The position numbers were made by a program, and so were the translations under genes. A stretch of DNA of 64,000 nucleotides, from positions 62,001-126,000 of the forward strand of contig NZ_VIKW01000007.1 of NCBI RefSeq assembly GCF_009711975.1, written 5' to 3'. The notes beneath the pieces are model-generated. The model did not search any database and was not told where the DNA came from. It saw only the letters and a program-made list of their open reading frames with translations. This document shows positions 28,607 through 37,297 of this stretch, piece after piece (position 1 is the first letter of the stretch; every line of letters begins with the position of its first letter). The stretch comes from Anabaena sp. UHCC 0204 (GTDB lineage: Bacteria > Cyanobacteriota > Cyanobacteriia > Cyanobacteriales > Nostocaceae).

Positions 28607-29701
28607 GTGAATCTTGGTCAATGGATAGGTTTAATGGCCTTAATTATATCTTTATATATATTATGGCAACTTCGTGAAGTTTTGCTGCTGATATTTGCTG
28701 CTGTTGTTTTAGCGACGACTTTAAATCGTTTAGCTCAACGTTTGCAAAGTTTAGGAATAAAACGAGGATTAGCAGTTTTATTATCTGTAGGAATTTTCTT
28801 TGCTGGTGTGATCTGTTTTTTCTGGTTAATTGTACCACCTTTTATCCAGCAATTTAATGAACTCACCTATAGAGTTCCCCAAGGATTTGAGCGGTTTAAT
28901 AGTTGGATTGATGAACAAAGAACTCATATTCCTCAACAATTATTACCCTACATACCGGATTTGAATAGTTTGATTGAACAAGCACAACCGCTATTTAATC
29001 GCCTATTAGGTAACTCTTTTGCTTTTGTTTCTGGATCTTTAGAAGTAGTCCTGAAAATTCTCTTAGTTCTGGTTTTAACCGGAATGTTTCTAGTTGATCC
29101 TGATGCTTATCAGAAAGTATTTATCCGCATATTTCCCTCCTTTTATCGGCGACGGGTAGGAGGAATTGTAGAACAGTGCGAAGTTTCTTTAGGAGGATGG
29201 GTTACAGGTGCAGCAATTGGTGTTTTTGTAGTCGGGTTGATGAGTTTGGTGGGTTTATCAATTTTACACATTAAAGCCGCATTAGCTTTGTCGGTGTTAG
29301 CAGGATTTATGAATTTAATTCCTAATTTGGGTCCAACTATGAGTGTAGTTCCTGCTATGGCGATCGCTCTTTTGGATAGTCCCTGGAAAGCTGTTGCTGT
29401 TTTTATTCTCTTCTTTTTTATTCAACAAGCAGAGAGCAATTTCATTACACCTGTAGTTATGGCACATCAAGTATCTTTACTACCTGCTGTCACTCTAATT
29501 TCTCAGTTATTTTTTGTGACTTTCTTTGGATTTTTAGGATTATTTTTAGCACTTCCTCTCACCGTTGTTGCAAAAATTTGGGTGCAAGAAGTGTTGATTA
29601 AAGATGTGTTAGATCAATGGGGTAAGTATGAGGAAGATAATACAGAGTTAGTGATCGTTAAGGAATATCCTGCTCTCCATGACGCTGATATTGAGGAGTA
29701 G
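28607..29701 (+). CDS. AI-2E family transporter (PerM-type permease)
   Basis: 364 aa with a GTG start and GGGAG upstream. About eight membrane helices: two or three at ~5-85, then a large loop (~90-150), then a helical bundle. Family sequence AALALSVLAGFMNLIPNLGP (~222-241) and ESNFITPVVMAHQVSLLP (~274-291) is plain. Members were named for a proposed autoinducer-2 export role in E. coli, and others act as Na+/H+ antiporters. The substrate here is unknown. Confidence 0.85.
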   Translation: MNLGQWIGLMALIISLYILWQLREVLLLIFAAVVLATTLNRLAQRLQSLGIKRGLAVLLSVGIFFAGVICFFWLIVPPFIQQFNELTYRVPQGFERFNSWIDEQRTHIPQQLLPYIPDLNSLIEQAQPLFNRLLGNSFAFVSGSLEVVLKILLVLVLTGMFLVDPDAYQKVFIRIFPSFYRRRVGGIVEQCEVSLGGWVTGAAIGVFVVGLMSLVGLSILHIKAALALSVLAGFMNLIPNLGPTMSVVPAMAIALLDSPWKAVAVFILFFFIQQAESNFITPVVMAHQVSLLPAVTLISQLFFVTFFGFLGLFLALPLTVVAKIWVQEVLIKDVLDQWGKYEEDNTELVIVKEYPALHDADIEE

Positions 29702-29702
29702 G

Positions 29703-29860
29703 AGTCAGTTGTCCGTTGTCCGTTGTCAGTTGTCCGTTGTCCGTTGCAAAAGAATATTTTTCTCCGACCCCCTGCTCCCTGCTCCCCTGCTCCCTTCTCC
29801 CTTCTGCCTTCTCCCTGCTCCTCTGCTCCCTGCTCCCCTGCTCCCCTACTCCCTGCTATA
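29703..29860. repeat. Composite tandem repeats (GTTGTCC and CTCCCTGCTCC types)
   Basis: Five units of AGTTGTCCGTTGTCC-type sequence (29703-29750) are followed by a C/T-rich tract CTCCCTGCTCCCCTG (29765-29856), the reverse complement of the GGGGAGCA family at 7063. It sits between two convergent genes. Confidence 0.85.
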
Positions 29861-30979
29861 TCAACCAAAACCAGGAATTAATCGCTTTAAAGCACGACCG
29901 GCGACATCACCATAGCGCAGTTCGCCACAGAGGATTTTACCCATGATTTGAGCGCCAGAGGGGCGTTTAACACCGACTTTGTAGCCAATACCAGGGAAGC
30001 GGTAAAATGCTCCTGCTAGTTTTTGCGCCCAAGCCATATCGCTTCCCCATTGTTCGTTAATGGCATCGGTATAATTAGCTAGGGCATTAATATCACCACT
30101 TAAAGCATCGTTAATAAATCCTGCGGCTAGAACACCGCTAAAAATAGAAGGACGAATGCCTTCGGCTGTAAAGGGATCAACTACACAAGCTGCTTCTCCA
30201 GCTAAAACTGCGTTTTGGGTGTGCAGTTTTTGGTTTCCATCCCAAATACACAGGGGATGACCATATTGTTTACTATTTTTGACATCTACATTAAAAGATT
30301 TGGCATATTCATCTAAAATTTTCTTAAAGTCTTGGGGTTCACCACCAATAAATGTTCCCACGCCGATGGAATAAGAGTCAGCTTTGGGGAAGTTCCAAAT
30401 ATAGCCATTTTTGACTAAGCCAAATTCAAAGTGAATTGTGGTTTTTTTCTCGACAGTTGCGGGAATTTCGGCTTCTAATGCTCCTGCTAATCGGCGTTTG
30501 CGTTCTTTAAAACCTAGCCATTTAGCCATTGAACCTTTTGCACCATCGGCAGCAATCAGATAGCGGCCTGTAACTGGTCCATTAGCTGTATTAACTTGCC
30601 AATGATCGGTTTTAAATTCGATCCCTGTGACTTCTGTATTGTCCCGTAGTTCAGCCCCTTGGTTTTGGGCTTGTTGAACTAGAAAATGATCGAAAATATC
30701 TCGCCGTACCATCCAAACTGGATCTTTGGTATCAATTTTTGCTTCTACAGGGTCGCCTAATTTCCAAGTGAAGCTCAAAGAGTCGGCTTTTACGGAAATG
30801 GCGGGGCTAAAGTCAAAATCGAACCATTGAGCGATCGCTGGTGACACACCACCGCCACAAGGCTTATATCTGGGCAAGGATTCTTTTTCTAAAACTAAAA
30901 CTGAGCGACCTTTTTTGGCTAGATGATATGCTGCTGTTCCACCTGCTGGTCCAGCACCGACGATGATACAGTCGTACAT
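29861..30979 (-). CDS. Geranylgeranyl reductase family FAD-dependent oxidoreductase
   Basis: 372 aa. The FAD-binding motif VGAGPAGGTAAYHLAKKG lies at ~7-24, then KESLPRYKPCGGGVS (~37-51), the signature of geranylgeranyl reductases. GEAACVVDPFTAEGIRPS (~265-282) is the second FAD contact. ChlP saturates the geranylgeranyl chain of chlorophyll and tocopherol. This protein is somewhat shorter and may be a paralogue acting on other polyprenyl chains. It lies ~200 bp downstream of frr on the same strand, with a GGGAACA repeat between. Confidence 0.85.
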   Translation of the reverse strand: MYDCIIVGAGPAGGTAAYHLAKKGRSVLVLEKESLPRYKPCGGGVSPAIAQWFDFDFSPAISVKADSLSFTWKLGDPVEAKIDTKDPVWMVRRDIFDHFLVQQAQNQGAELRDNTEVTGIEFKTDHWQVNTANGPVTGRYLIAADGAKGSMAKWLGFKERKRRLAGALEAEIPATVEKKTTIHFEFGLVKNGYIWNFPKADSYSIGVGTFIGGEPQDFKKILDEYAKSFNVDVKNSKQYGHPLCIWDGNQKLHTQNAVLAGEAACVVDPFTAEGIRPSIFSGVLAAGFINDALSGDINALANYTDAINEQWGSDMAWAQKLAGAFYRFPGIGYKVGVKRPSGAQIMGKILCGELRYGDVAGRALKRLIPGFG

Positions 30980-31067
30980 AATGGCTAATTTTTGCTTTTT
31001 ATTTTAGTTAGTTGATTTTCTAGTATATATAAGGGTTTATGATTTTTTATAAATTTTTAGTGAATAT

Positions 31068-31100
31068 GGGAACAGGGAACAGGGAACAGGGAACAGGCAA
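31068..31100. repeat. GGGAACA heptamers
   Basis: Four tandem GGGAACA units upstream of the geranylgeranyl reductase family gene. Confidence 0.8.
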
Positions 31101-31180
31101 GAGGCAGAAATTCTTGAATTTTGACTTTTAACTTGTTTTGTCTCCCCATCACCCTGTCACCCCATGAAAGAGTCCCCAGA

Positions 31181-31729
31181 TTAGACAGTGGTGATGTCTT
31201 TTTCCTTTTCTGCCAACAAGTGGTCAATTTTTTCTGTGTGCTTGTTAGTCAGCTTTTGGAGTTTGTCTTGTTGATCCCGTGATTCATCTTCTGAGATTTC
31301 GGCATTTTTTTCCTGTTTGCGGATAGAGTCTATAGCATCTCGGCGGATATTGCGAATTGCTACACGACCTTCCTCTGCATACTTAGCCGCAAGTTTAACA
31401 AATTCTTTCCGGCGATCGCTGGTTAATGGCGGAATATTCAACCGAATCACAGTCCCGTCGTTATTGGTTGTTAAACCCACGTCGGATAAAGAGATGGCTT
31501 TTTCAATAATATTCAAGCTGCTCTTATCGTAAGGCTGAATCAGGATGGTTGAAGAATCTGGTGTGCTAATGTTTGCTAGTGATTTTAAGGATGTGGGTGT
31601 ACCGTAATACTCCACTTGTACCTTATCTAATAAACTCGCATTAGCGCGACCAGTGCGAATGGTATTAAAAGCTCGTTGAGTGGACTCAACGGTTTTCTGC
31701 ATTGTCTCTTGAGCTTCAGCTAATTTCAC
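31181..31729 (-). CDS. frr: Ribosome recycling factor
   Basis: 182 aa from the GTG at 31729. GGGAGG lies five bases upstream and decides this start over a TTG eight codons earlier. The family start [39 protein letters not shown] and the C-terminal [14 protein letters not shown] are present. With EF-G it splits post-termination ribosomes. The start codon lies inside the end of pyrH (14-bp overlap), so the two genes are translationally coupled. pyrH-frr is a common bacterial gene order. Confidence 0.96.
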   Translation of the reverse strand: MKLAEAQETMQKTVESTQRAFNTIRTGRANASLLDKVQVEYYGTPTSLKSLANISTPDSSTILIQPYDKSSLNIIEKAISLSDVGLTTNNDGTVIRLNIPPLTSDRRKEFVKLAAKYAEEGRVAIRNIRRDAIDSIRKQEKNAEISEDESRDQQDKLQKLTNKHTEKIDHLLAEKEKDITTV

Positions 31730-32444
31730 AAGAACCTCCCACAAGGGTGCCAATGGATTCTCCCATGACTGCCCGGTGGATGTTACCTCGCACCGTTAGG
31801 TCAAATACTAGAATGGGGAGATTATTTTCTTTACATAAGGCAATTGCGGTACTATCCATGACTCGCAAATCTTTAGCCAAAACGTGGGCGTAGGTAAGAG
31901 TCGTAAACCGTTTGGCATCAGGATGAAGTTTGGGATCAGCATCGTAGATACCGTCTACTTTGGTAGCTTTAAAAATCACTTCTGCTTCAATTTCTGCGGC
32001 TCTTAAGGCCGCAGTCGTATCTGTGGTAAAGAAGGGATTGCCTGAACCAGCCCCAAAAATTACCACCCGCCCTTTTTCTAGATGACGGATGGCTCGACGG
32101 CGAATATATGGTTCTGCTAGTTCTTGCATAGCGATCGCCGTTTGTACCCTTGTCTGTATTCCCATCCGTTCTAGAGAATCTTGCAAGGTCATGGCGTTCA
32201 TTACCGTAGCAATCATCCCGATATAATCAGCAGTTGCCCGATCCATACCCGCCGATGCTGCTTTCACGCCTCGAAAAATATTCCCACCGCCAACAACGAT
32301 GGCTATCTGCACACCAGTGGCTATCACCTCTCCTATTTCCTTGGCTATTCCCTCGACCACTTCTGGATCAATGCCATAGCCCAGGTTGCCCATTAAGGCT
32401 TCACCGCTCAGTTTAAGTAAAACCCGTCGGTAATTCGTTCCCAT
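31716..32444 (-). CDS. pyrH: UMP kinase
   Basis: 242 aa from the ATG at 32444 ([19 protein letters not shown]). Thirteen further codons upstream reach another possible start but do not match the family N-terminus. Amino-acid-kinase fold motifs are [21 protein letters not shown] (~48-59), [19 protein letters not shown] (~131-149) and [13 protein letters not shown]. It phosphorylates UMP to UDP for pyrimidine nucleotide supply and forms a hexamer regulated by GTP and UTP in other bacteria. Confidence 0.96.
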   Translation of the reverse strand: MGTNYRRVLLKLSGEALMGNLGYGIDPEVVEGIAKEIGEVIATGVQIAIVVGGGNIFRGVKAASAGMDRATADYIGMIATVMNAMTLQDSLERMGIQTRVQTAIAMQELAEPYIRRRAIRHLEKGRVVIFGAGSGNPFFTTDTTAALRAAEIEAEVIFKATKVDGIYDADPKLHPDAKRFTTLTYAHVLAKDLRVMDSTAIALCKENNLPILVFDLTVRGNIHRAVMGESIGTLVGGSCEIS

Positions 32445-32518
32445 GAAGTTCCGCTTTATCAAAAAAGTTGCAATTGCCTCCAATTTAAGATAGCAGTACA
32501 GTGACTATCTGTGTCTAG

Positions 32519-33076
32519 TTAGGTTGTACGCCATCTGAATACAGTACCTATTTGTTCGGTTTGGGCTGGCTGTATTTCTTGTTCTTGAAATAAACACGCG
32601 ATCGCATTTCTTAAATAATCCACTCCCGCTGCTGATGCTTGATCGGGGTGATCATCTATCTGCCCTTTATAGCGGACAATCCCATGATGATCTATTAAAA
32701 AAGCTGTAGGTGTCGTCATTACACCAAAGCTGCGAGTTACATCTTGAGTTGAGTCCCATATATAGGGAAAATTTAGTTGATGACGCTCGGCAAAAGCTTT
32801 CATCTGTTCAAAATGGTCTCCCATCTCATTTTCGCCACTACAACCATTTAAACCAATCAGTGTAAACCCACTATCTGCAAATTCCGCTTGAATATTTTTG
32901 AGTCTATCTATGTACATCTCTACATAGGGACAATCATTGTTTAATGAAATCACACAGATTAAATGGAATTTTTCCAGATAGCGACTTAAATGGTGTACTT
33001 GTTTGTCAATTCCGGGCAGTTCAAAATCTGGGGCATAACTCCCAATTGGAGTATCACTTGTTTCTAGTATATTCAT
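32519..33076 (-). CDS. Thioredoxin-family peroxiredoxin-like protein
   Basis: 185 aa from the ATG at 33076. A TTG-initiated frame runs 43 codons further but lacks a family N-terminus. The fold opens with APDFELPGIDKQVHHLSRYL (~15-34). The active-site loop reads NNDCPYVEMYI (~46-56), a single-Cys xxxCPY form rather than CxxC. The cis-Pro segment FGVMTTPTAFLID follows (~114-126). Relatives are annotated as thioredoxin-like or AhpC/TSA proteins of unknown substrate. It is separated from pyrH by 74 bp on the same strand. Confidence 0.78.
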   Translation of the reverse strand: MNILETSDTPIGSYAPDFELPGIDKQVHHLSRYLEKFHLICVISLNNDCPYVEMYIDRLKNIQAEFADSGFTLIGLNGCSGENEMGDHFEQMKAFAERHQLNFPYIWDSTQDVTRSFGVMTTPTAFLIDHHGIVRYKGQIDDHPDQASAAGVDYLRNAIACLFQEQEIQPAQTEQIGTVFRWRTT

Positions 33077-34005
33077 CTGCTCTGACTCGAAAGAACTAGT
33101 ACAACTTGGCGGAATCCAAAATTTAACATTCAAACTAAATACAATTTGAGCTTTTTGTAAAGTTGGGAATAGTAGTTTATTTCCGCTGTGGTTAACTAGG
33201 CACAAAAAATTTGTGTTAACTTCGGCATTCGGTTTTAAGTCTAAATTGAAAAGGTGCAGAATGTAAAATAATTGACTCTAGTAATGGTAATTATTTTATC
33301 ATCATTAACTATATCATTGTTGGGAATTCTCCAGCTAACTTTCATAGATTTTTGTAAATAAATTCACCAACTCAGAATATTTTACAATTAAACACAACAC
33401 ATCATGGAAATGCTGTACAAAATATCTCTAAAGCGGTTTTAAATTTCCTTATAAGTTTTAATTACAGGGAAATGACTGTAGTCACTTTAGTATAATCATA
33501 ATACTGACTGTATTCAATTTATCTCCTAGTAAAATTTACCGAACTTTTTTAAAACATAGTAATTTTTTATTGAAAACTTTAGGATTAAATTTACCAAAAA
33601 TTGATATGTAAACCTCAGCCAATTTTACAGAAGTAGTACAAGTCACTAAGTAAGAGGCTCGGAAAAAGTTCTTTCATCAGAGCGAGGAATCCACATCAAT
33701 AAATGGGTGCGTACTACCTATTAGGGAGCGATTTTACGCCATTTGAGGCTTGTTCTTGAACGATTTACCCCAGATTATTGAGCAGTTACAAAGCAAGGAA
33801 TCACAAGGTAGGGGCGCAAGGCCTGCGCCCAGTCAATTATCAATTGTCATTGATTGATCTAGGTTTTCACTTTATTAAGCATTGTCAATTGTCAATTATC
33901 AATTGTTAATTGTTAATATAGTCTCGAATTTGGGAAAATGAGCGATTTTTGATGATTGATTGACAACTGCCATACTGAACAAAGTAATCTTCGATCATAT
34001 TTCCT
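33077..34005. other. Spacer with palindrome and CAATTGTCAATTAT repeats
   Basis: 929 bp without a supported gene. 33808-33830 holds the GC-rich palindrome of the family GTAGGGGCGCA...TGCGCCC. 33834-33917 holds many (T)CAATTGT/CAATTAT heptamers, seen again at 63196-63245. The remainder is AT-rich. Confidence 0.6.
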
Positions 34006-34896
34006 ATGACCACCTCTACAAAAATCTGGCTTTGGCAAGGTTTCCCAATTTGTTACCAAACCCAAGGGACTACAGGCCCTGCTGTAATCCTCATCCATGG
34101 ATTTGGGGCATCATGGCAGCACTGGCGCAAAAATATCCCAGTTTTAGCAGAAAGTTGTCGAGTTTATGCCATTGATTTAATAGGCTTTGGCGGTTCAGCC
34201 AAACCGACACCAGGAGAAAAAATTACCTACACACTAGAAACCTGGGGACAGCAAATAGTTGATTTTTGTCGGGAAGTAGTGGGTGAACCAGCGTTTTTAG
34301 TGGGAAATTCCATTGGTTGTATTGTCGCCATGCAAGCTGCGGTAATTAACCCGGATATGACTTTGGGAACTGCTTTACTTAATTGTTCTTTGCGATTATT
34401 GCACGATCGCAAACGCATTACTTTACCTTGGATAAAGCGGGTTGGTGCGCCAATTTTGCAAAACTTTTTATCTATTAAACAAGTAGGTGATTTCTTTTTC
34501 AATCGCCTCGCTCAACCGAAAACAGTCAAAAATATTCTTTTACAAGCCTATGCTAACGGGGAAACAGTCACAGATGAATTAGTAGAGATTTTGATGACAC
34601 CAGCGAAAGATTCAGGTGCTGCTGCTGTATTCTTGGCTTTTACTGCTTATTCCAGCGGACCTTTACCAGAAGACTTATTACCTATATTATCTTGTCCAGC
34701 GATTATTTTATGGGGAACGGCTGACCCTTGGGAACCCATTAATTTAGGTAGAGAGTTAGCCAATTTTCCCCAAGTCCAAAAATTTATTTCTTTGGAAGGA
34801 GTAGGTCATTGTCCTCAAGATGAAGCACCTGAGTTAGTAAATCCGATTTTACTAAATTGGATTGGTGAGTTGGTTTTAGATATTGCCGAAAAATAA
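34006..34896 (+). CDS. Alpha/beta-fold hydrolase
   Basis: 296 aa. The canonical order is visible: oxyanion loop ILIHGFGASWQHW (~28-40), nucleophile GNSIGCIVAMQAA (~99-111), acid in ILWGTADPWEP (~234-244) and His in LEGVGHCPQDE (~264-274). It resembles the cyanobacterial and plastid family that includes pheophytinase-like and C-C hydrolase-like enzymes, but the substrate cannot be inferred. It is a single gene, convergent with the peptide island, with a hairpin terminator between. Confidence 0.85.
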   Translation: MTTSTKIWLWQGFPICYQTQGTTGPAVILIHGFGASWQHWRKNIPVLAESCRVYAIDLIGFGGSAKPTPGEKITYTLETWGQQIVDFCREVVGEPAFLVGNSIGCIVAMQAAVINPDMTLGTALLNCSLRLLHDRKRITLPWIKRVGAPILQNFLSIKQVGDFFFNRLAQPKTVKNILLQAYANGETVTDELVEILMTPAKDSGAAAVFLAFTAYSSGPLPEDLLPILSCPAIILWGTADPWEPINLGRELANFPQVQKFISLEGVGHCPQDEAPELVNPILLNWIGELVLDIAEK

Positions 34897-34899
34897 GAT

Positions 34900-34923
34900 A
34901 GAGACGTTCCACAGAACGTCTCT
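34900..34923. terminator. Bidirectional hairpin terminator
   Basis: Ten-base stem AGAGACGTTC/GAACGTCTCT with a four-base loop. On the minus strand it is followed by ATCTTATTTTTC, a U-rich tail. It would end transcripts of the peptide-precursor genes and possibly of the hydrolase. Confidence 0.7.
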
Positions 34924-34978
34924 ATATAAAATTAGATTGAATCAAGATCGTACAGTATTCAAAGTTGAGTCCATTAGA

Positions 34979-35167
34979 TTACCAACGACGATAGCCACCA
35001 CCCCAGCGTGGACGACCCCAGCCACCACCCCAGCGTGGACGACCCCAGCCACCACCCCAGCGTGGACGACCCCAGCCACCACCCCAGTAGTGACCACCGG
35101 AGAGTAGTTCCTGATCTTCTGCGGATAATTCAGTCAATAACTCAGATGAAATGTTTTGATCTGACAT
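34979..35167 (-). CDS. Double-glycine leader peptide precursor with Gly/Trp/Arg/Pro repeat core (CTB-type bacteriocin-like)
   Basis: 62 aa. The leader (~1-25) contains ELLTELSAEDQELLSGG, the double-Gly cleavage motif shared with the other four precursors nearby. The predicted core of 37 residues is HYWGG followed by three perfect GWGRPRWGG units (a 27-bp DNA repeat) and GYRRW. It has no Cys, Ser or Thr, so lanthionine or disulfide crosslinks are impossible; Trp, Arg and Pro dominate. GAGGTG lies nine bases before the ATG. Processing is likely by the C39 peptidase exporter at 37298-39466. Antimicrobial, signalling or structural roles are all possible. Confidence 0.72.
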   Translation of the reverse strand: MSDQNISSELLTELSAEDQELLSGGHYWGGGWGRPRWGGGWGRPRWGGGWGRPRWGGGYRRW

Positions 35168-35674
35168 AATTGTTCACCTCAATTAATAGTTTAGAGTTTA
35201 CTCACTTAAATTAAGTAAGTGTTAAGTTTGTAATCCTCTCTTCTATTTGTAAATATGTTTGTTGAAAATTCACTTCTCCTAGAGTTAGAATTAAAAAAGA
35301 TAAAAATATAGCTTTTGATTAGGCTAAATACATTTTCGATTATAGTGATTTATCTCCCAAGTAATACAGCTATTAAATCAGCATAGAATCTTAGAATTAG
35401 GATTAGTAAAAACCAGAAGATATTCTGATATTTGCTGATTTAATAACATTTGATATAATTCAAAGATTACAGATTGCATATTCTAAATTACAATATATCC
35501 GTTACATAAGTCAAACGTAAAAGTTATATCCCGCAAGAAACTGAATTTCCTGACGGGATATAACAAAGATCATCTTTAGACAACTAAATCACCTAAAAAT
35601 CTATGGCTTCAGCCTGGTTATGTTATCAGTTGTTGAAGGACAGAGGTTAGGCATTCTTAGTTACCTTATTCATC
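35168..35674. other. Spacer between peptide-precursor genes
   Basis: About 500 bp, AT-rich. 35529-35564 contains a loose inverted pair (ATATCCCG...CGGGATAT) that may end the upstream transcript. No further leader-type frame was found. Confidence 0.4.
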
Positions 35675-35905
35675 CTAATAGCGACCTCTGTCATCATCAT
35701 AGCCACCTCTGTCATCATCATAGCCACCTCTGTCATCATAGCCATTTCTGTCATCATAGCCACCTTTTTGTCCACCGTAGGATTTTTTGGGATAGCAATC
35801 CCAGTAACATTTGCGGACACATCTTCTTCTTCCCCCAGATAAAAGTTCCTGGTCTTCGGTGGATAATTCTACAAGCAAATTTGATGTAGTGATTTGAGAA
35901 GTCAT
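35675..35905 (-). CDS. Double-glycine leader peptide precursor with Cys motif and Gly-Tyr-Asp repeats
   Basis: 76 aa from the ATG at 35905. Thirteen codons further upstream is an alternative, but GAGG and the leader start MTSQ match the sister genes. The leader NLLVELSTEDQELLSGG ends at ~25. The core starts RRRCVRKCYWDCYPKK, with three Cys in nine residues, then runs into GGYDDRNGYDDRGGYDDDRGGYDDDRGRY (four to five repeats, cited as the unit GGYDDDR). The basic, Cys-containing head and acidic repetitive tail are of opposite charge. Export by the adjacent C39 ABC transporter is inferred. Confidence 0.72.
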   Translation of the reverse strand: MTSQITTSNLLVELSTEDQELLSGGRRRCVRKCYWDCYPKKSYGGQKGGYDDRNGYDDRGGYDDDRGGYDDDRGRY

Positions 35906-36250
35906 GATTGTTAGCCTCACTAATTTACTATAGATGTGTGGCATCTATTAATTTATTTATAACTATTTTTTTTATGATAGTAATTCGCCCATAGTTATAA
36001 ATACGAAAGATTTCTTTTATTTCTTATGGACTATTATAGTAGTTATTAATTTATAACTGTATTTATTGAATAAGATAAATTACATGTAAATAATTTCAAC
36101 TAACTATTTTGATCAATAAAATACACCCATAATATTTACATATCTTGATGGGTGCAAAATTATAACTACGACCTTGATATATTCTTCAAATTGGTGGGTT
36201 TCCAGTAGTCAAACTTATTTCCAAATCATGGAAATAAAAGAGATGACTAA
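35906..36250. other. Spacer between peptide-precursor genes
   Basis: 345 bp, AT-rich. The GTGAGGCTAACAAT leader of the 35905 gene begins here. I saw nothing else. Confidence 0.4.
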
Positions 36251-36505
36251 TTAGGCTTTGATATAAAATTTGGGGTTATAGATAGTGGGACGGTAAACTA
36301 AAAAGTTATATTTAGATTTACCATCTTTCTTTTGACATTCATCATCATCATCATCATCAGAGGAAGAAGAACCGTTAAATCTACCCCCATTAAATTTACC
36401 GTTTTCTTCTTCATGAGAAGGACTATAGCGCCCTCCAGTTAATATCTCTTGTTCATCTGTTGATAAGTCAACAATTAAATCCGATTGCATGACTTGATGT
36501 GACAT
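36251..36505 (-). CDS. Double-glycine leader peptide precursor with Asp-rich core
   Basis: 84 aa from the ATG at 36505 (MSHQVMQSDLIVDLSTDEQE). The leader ends in EQEILTGG. The core carries NGGRFNGSSSS, a run of six Asp, one Cys, and a Tyr/Pro-rich C-terminus (VYRPTIYNPKFYIKA). GAGGTTAATGATC precedes the ATG, the same upstream pattern as in the sister genes. The acidic run could bind cations. The function is unknown and assignment rests on the leader and context. Confidence 0.7.
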   Translation of the reverse strand: MSHQVMQSDLIVDLSTDEQEILTGGRYSPSHEEENGKFNGGRFNGSSSSDDDDDDECQKKDGKSKYNFLVYRPTIYNPKFYIKA

Positions 36506-36913
36506 GATCATTAACCTCATTATTGATTTATAAAGGTGAAAAACACCTTTAACTTTATTTATAAATATAAAGTCTAAATATTTAATTCACCTAAAGACAT
36601 AATATCTTATGCCAAAAAATCAACCTGATTTACTACTCCATGAATATCCTCATATTTTCTACCATGCTCAATAATTCTCAATTGGGCATTAACTACAACC
36701 TAAAACAACGGTTCTAGCGACCAAAATACATAGAAATGGTGAAAATATGATAAGTAGGTAGATGCTAATCAACCCAACTATGTAACGAACTGTAAATTAC
36801 CCAAAACTCTTGGGATTGCTGCGTTCCACTCCGTTCCACTCGCAATGACATAGTTATAAGTTTTCCCACCTACCTACTTACTTTACATCGAGAGGGAGTT
36901 AAAAAACAACTAA
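36506..36913. other. Spacer containing a MITE-like element
   Basis: About 400 bp without a gene. 36751-36880 is the MITE-like element described separately. The rest is AT-rich. Confidence 0.5.
36751..36880. mobile_element. MITE-like element with 11-bp terminal inverted repeats
   Basis: Ends TAAGTAGGTAG (36751-36761) and CTACCTACTTA (36870-36880) are exact reverse complements enclosing 108 bp. The inside holds GGGATTGCTGCGTTCC and CTCGCAATGACA, a pattern common in Nostocales spacers. There is no coding capacity. It sits between two peptide-precursor genes. Confidence 0.7.
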
Positions 36914-37246
36914 CTAAGAGAATAAATATTTAAATAAAAGCATTAAATTATTATTCTGTTTGTTAGTATCAATATTATTTAATTGTCCCATTCCCAAGTT
37001 CATAGGAATAATCATGGTGATTTGGGAAAGTTTATATTTAGTATTTTCTGAACTAGAATCACCTGCTGCAAGATTTAAATTATTGTTACCTTCGGTTTCG
37101 ATATCAGTTTTCTGGAAAAATAAATTTCCCTCATCTAATCCTTCCCCGAACATAGAGGATATTTGTCCACCAACGAGAGATTCTTGTTCTGCTTCAGACA
37201 GAGATATGAATAATTGAGGTTGATTGAGTTGAGTATTGTAAAACAT
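36914..37246 (-). CDS. Double-glycine leader peptide precursor, long acidic/hydrophobic core
   Basis: 110 aa. The leader LFISLSEAEQESLVGG ends at ~27 and fits the shared LSxxxQExLxGG pattern. The ~83-residue core is Asn/Gly-rich with acidic stretches (FGEGLDEGN, DSSSENT) and ends in a hydrophobic NLMLLFKYLFS. No Cys. It lies 51 bp downstream of the exporter gene on the same strand, so it is the precursor most likely co-transcribed with it. It lacks the GTGAGG upstream motif of the other members. Confidence 0.68.
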   Translation of the reverse strand: MFYNTQLNQPQLFISLSEAEQESLVGGQISSMFGEGLDEGNLFFQKTDIETEGNNNLNLAAGDSSSENTKYKLSQITMIIPMNLGMGQLNNIDTNKQNNNLMLLFKYLFS

Positions 37247-37297
37247 ATTGTTATGGGTTGAAATAATCAGTAAATAAAGAACTTAATAACTATTGAT

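Noticed and set aside
29614-29946. Several frames rich in Leu/Pro/Ser over the repeat tract
   Set aside because: Artefacts of the CTCCCTGCTCC and GTTGTCC repeats.
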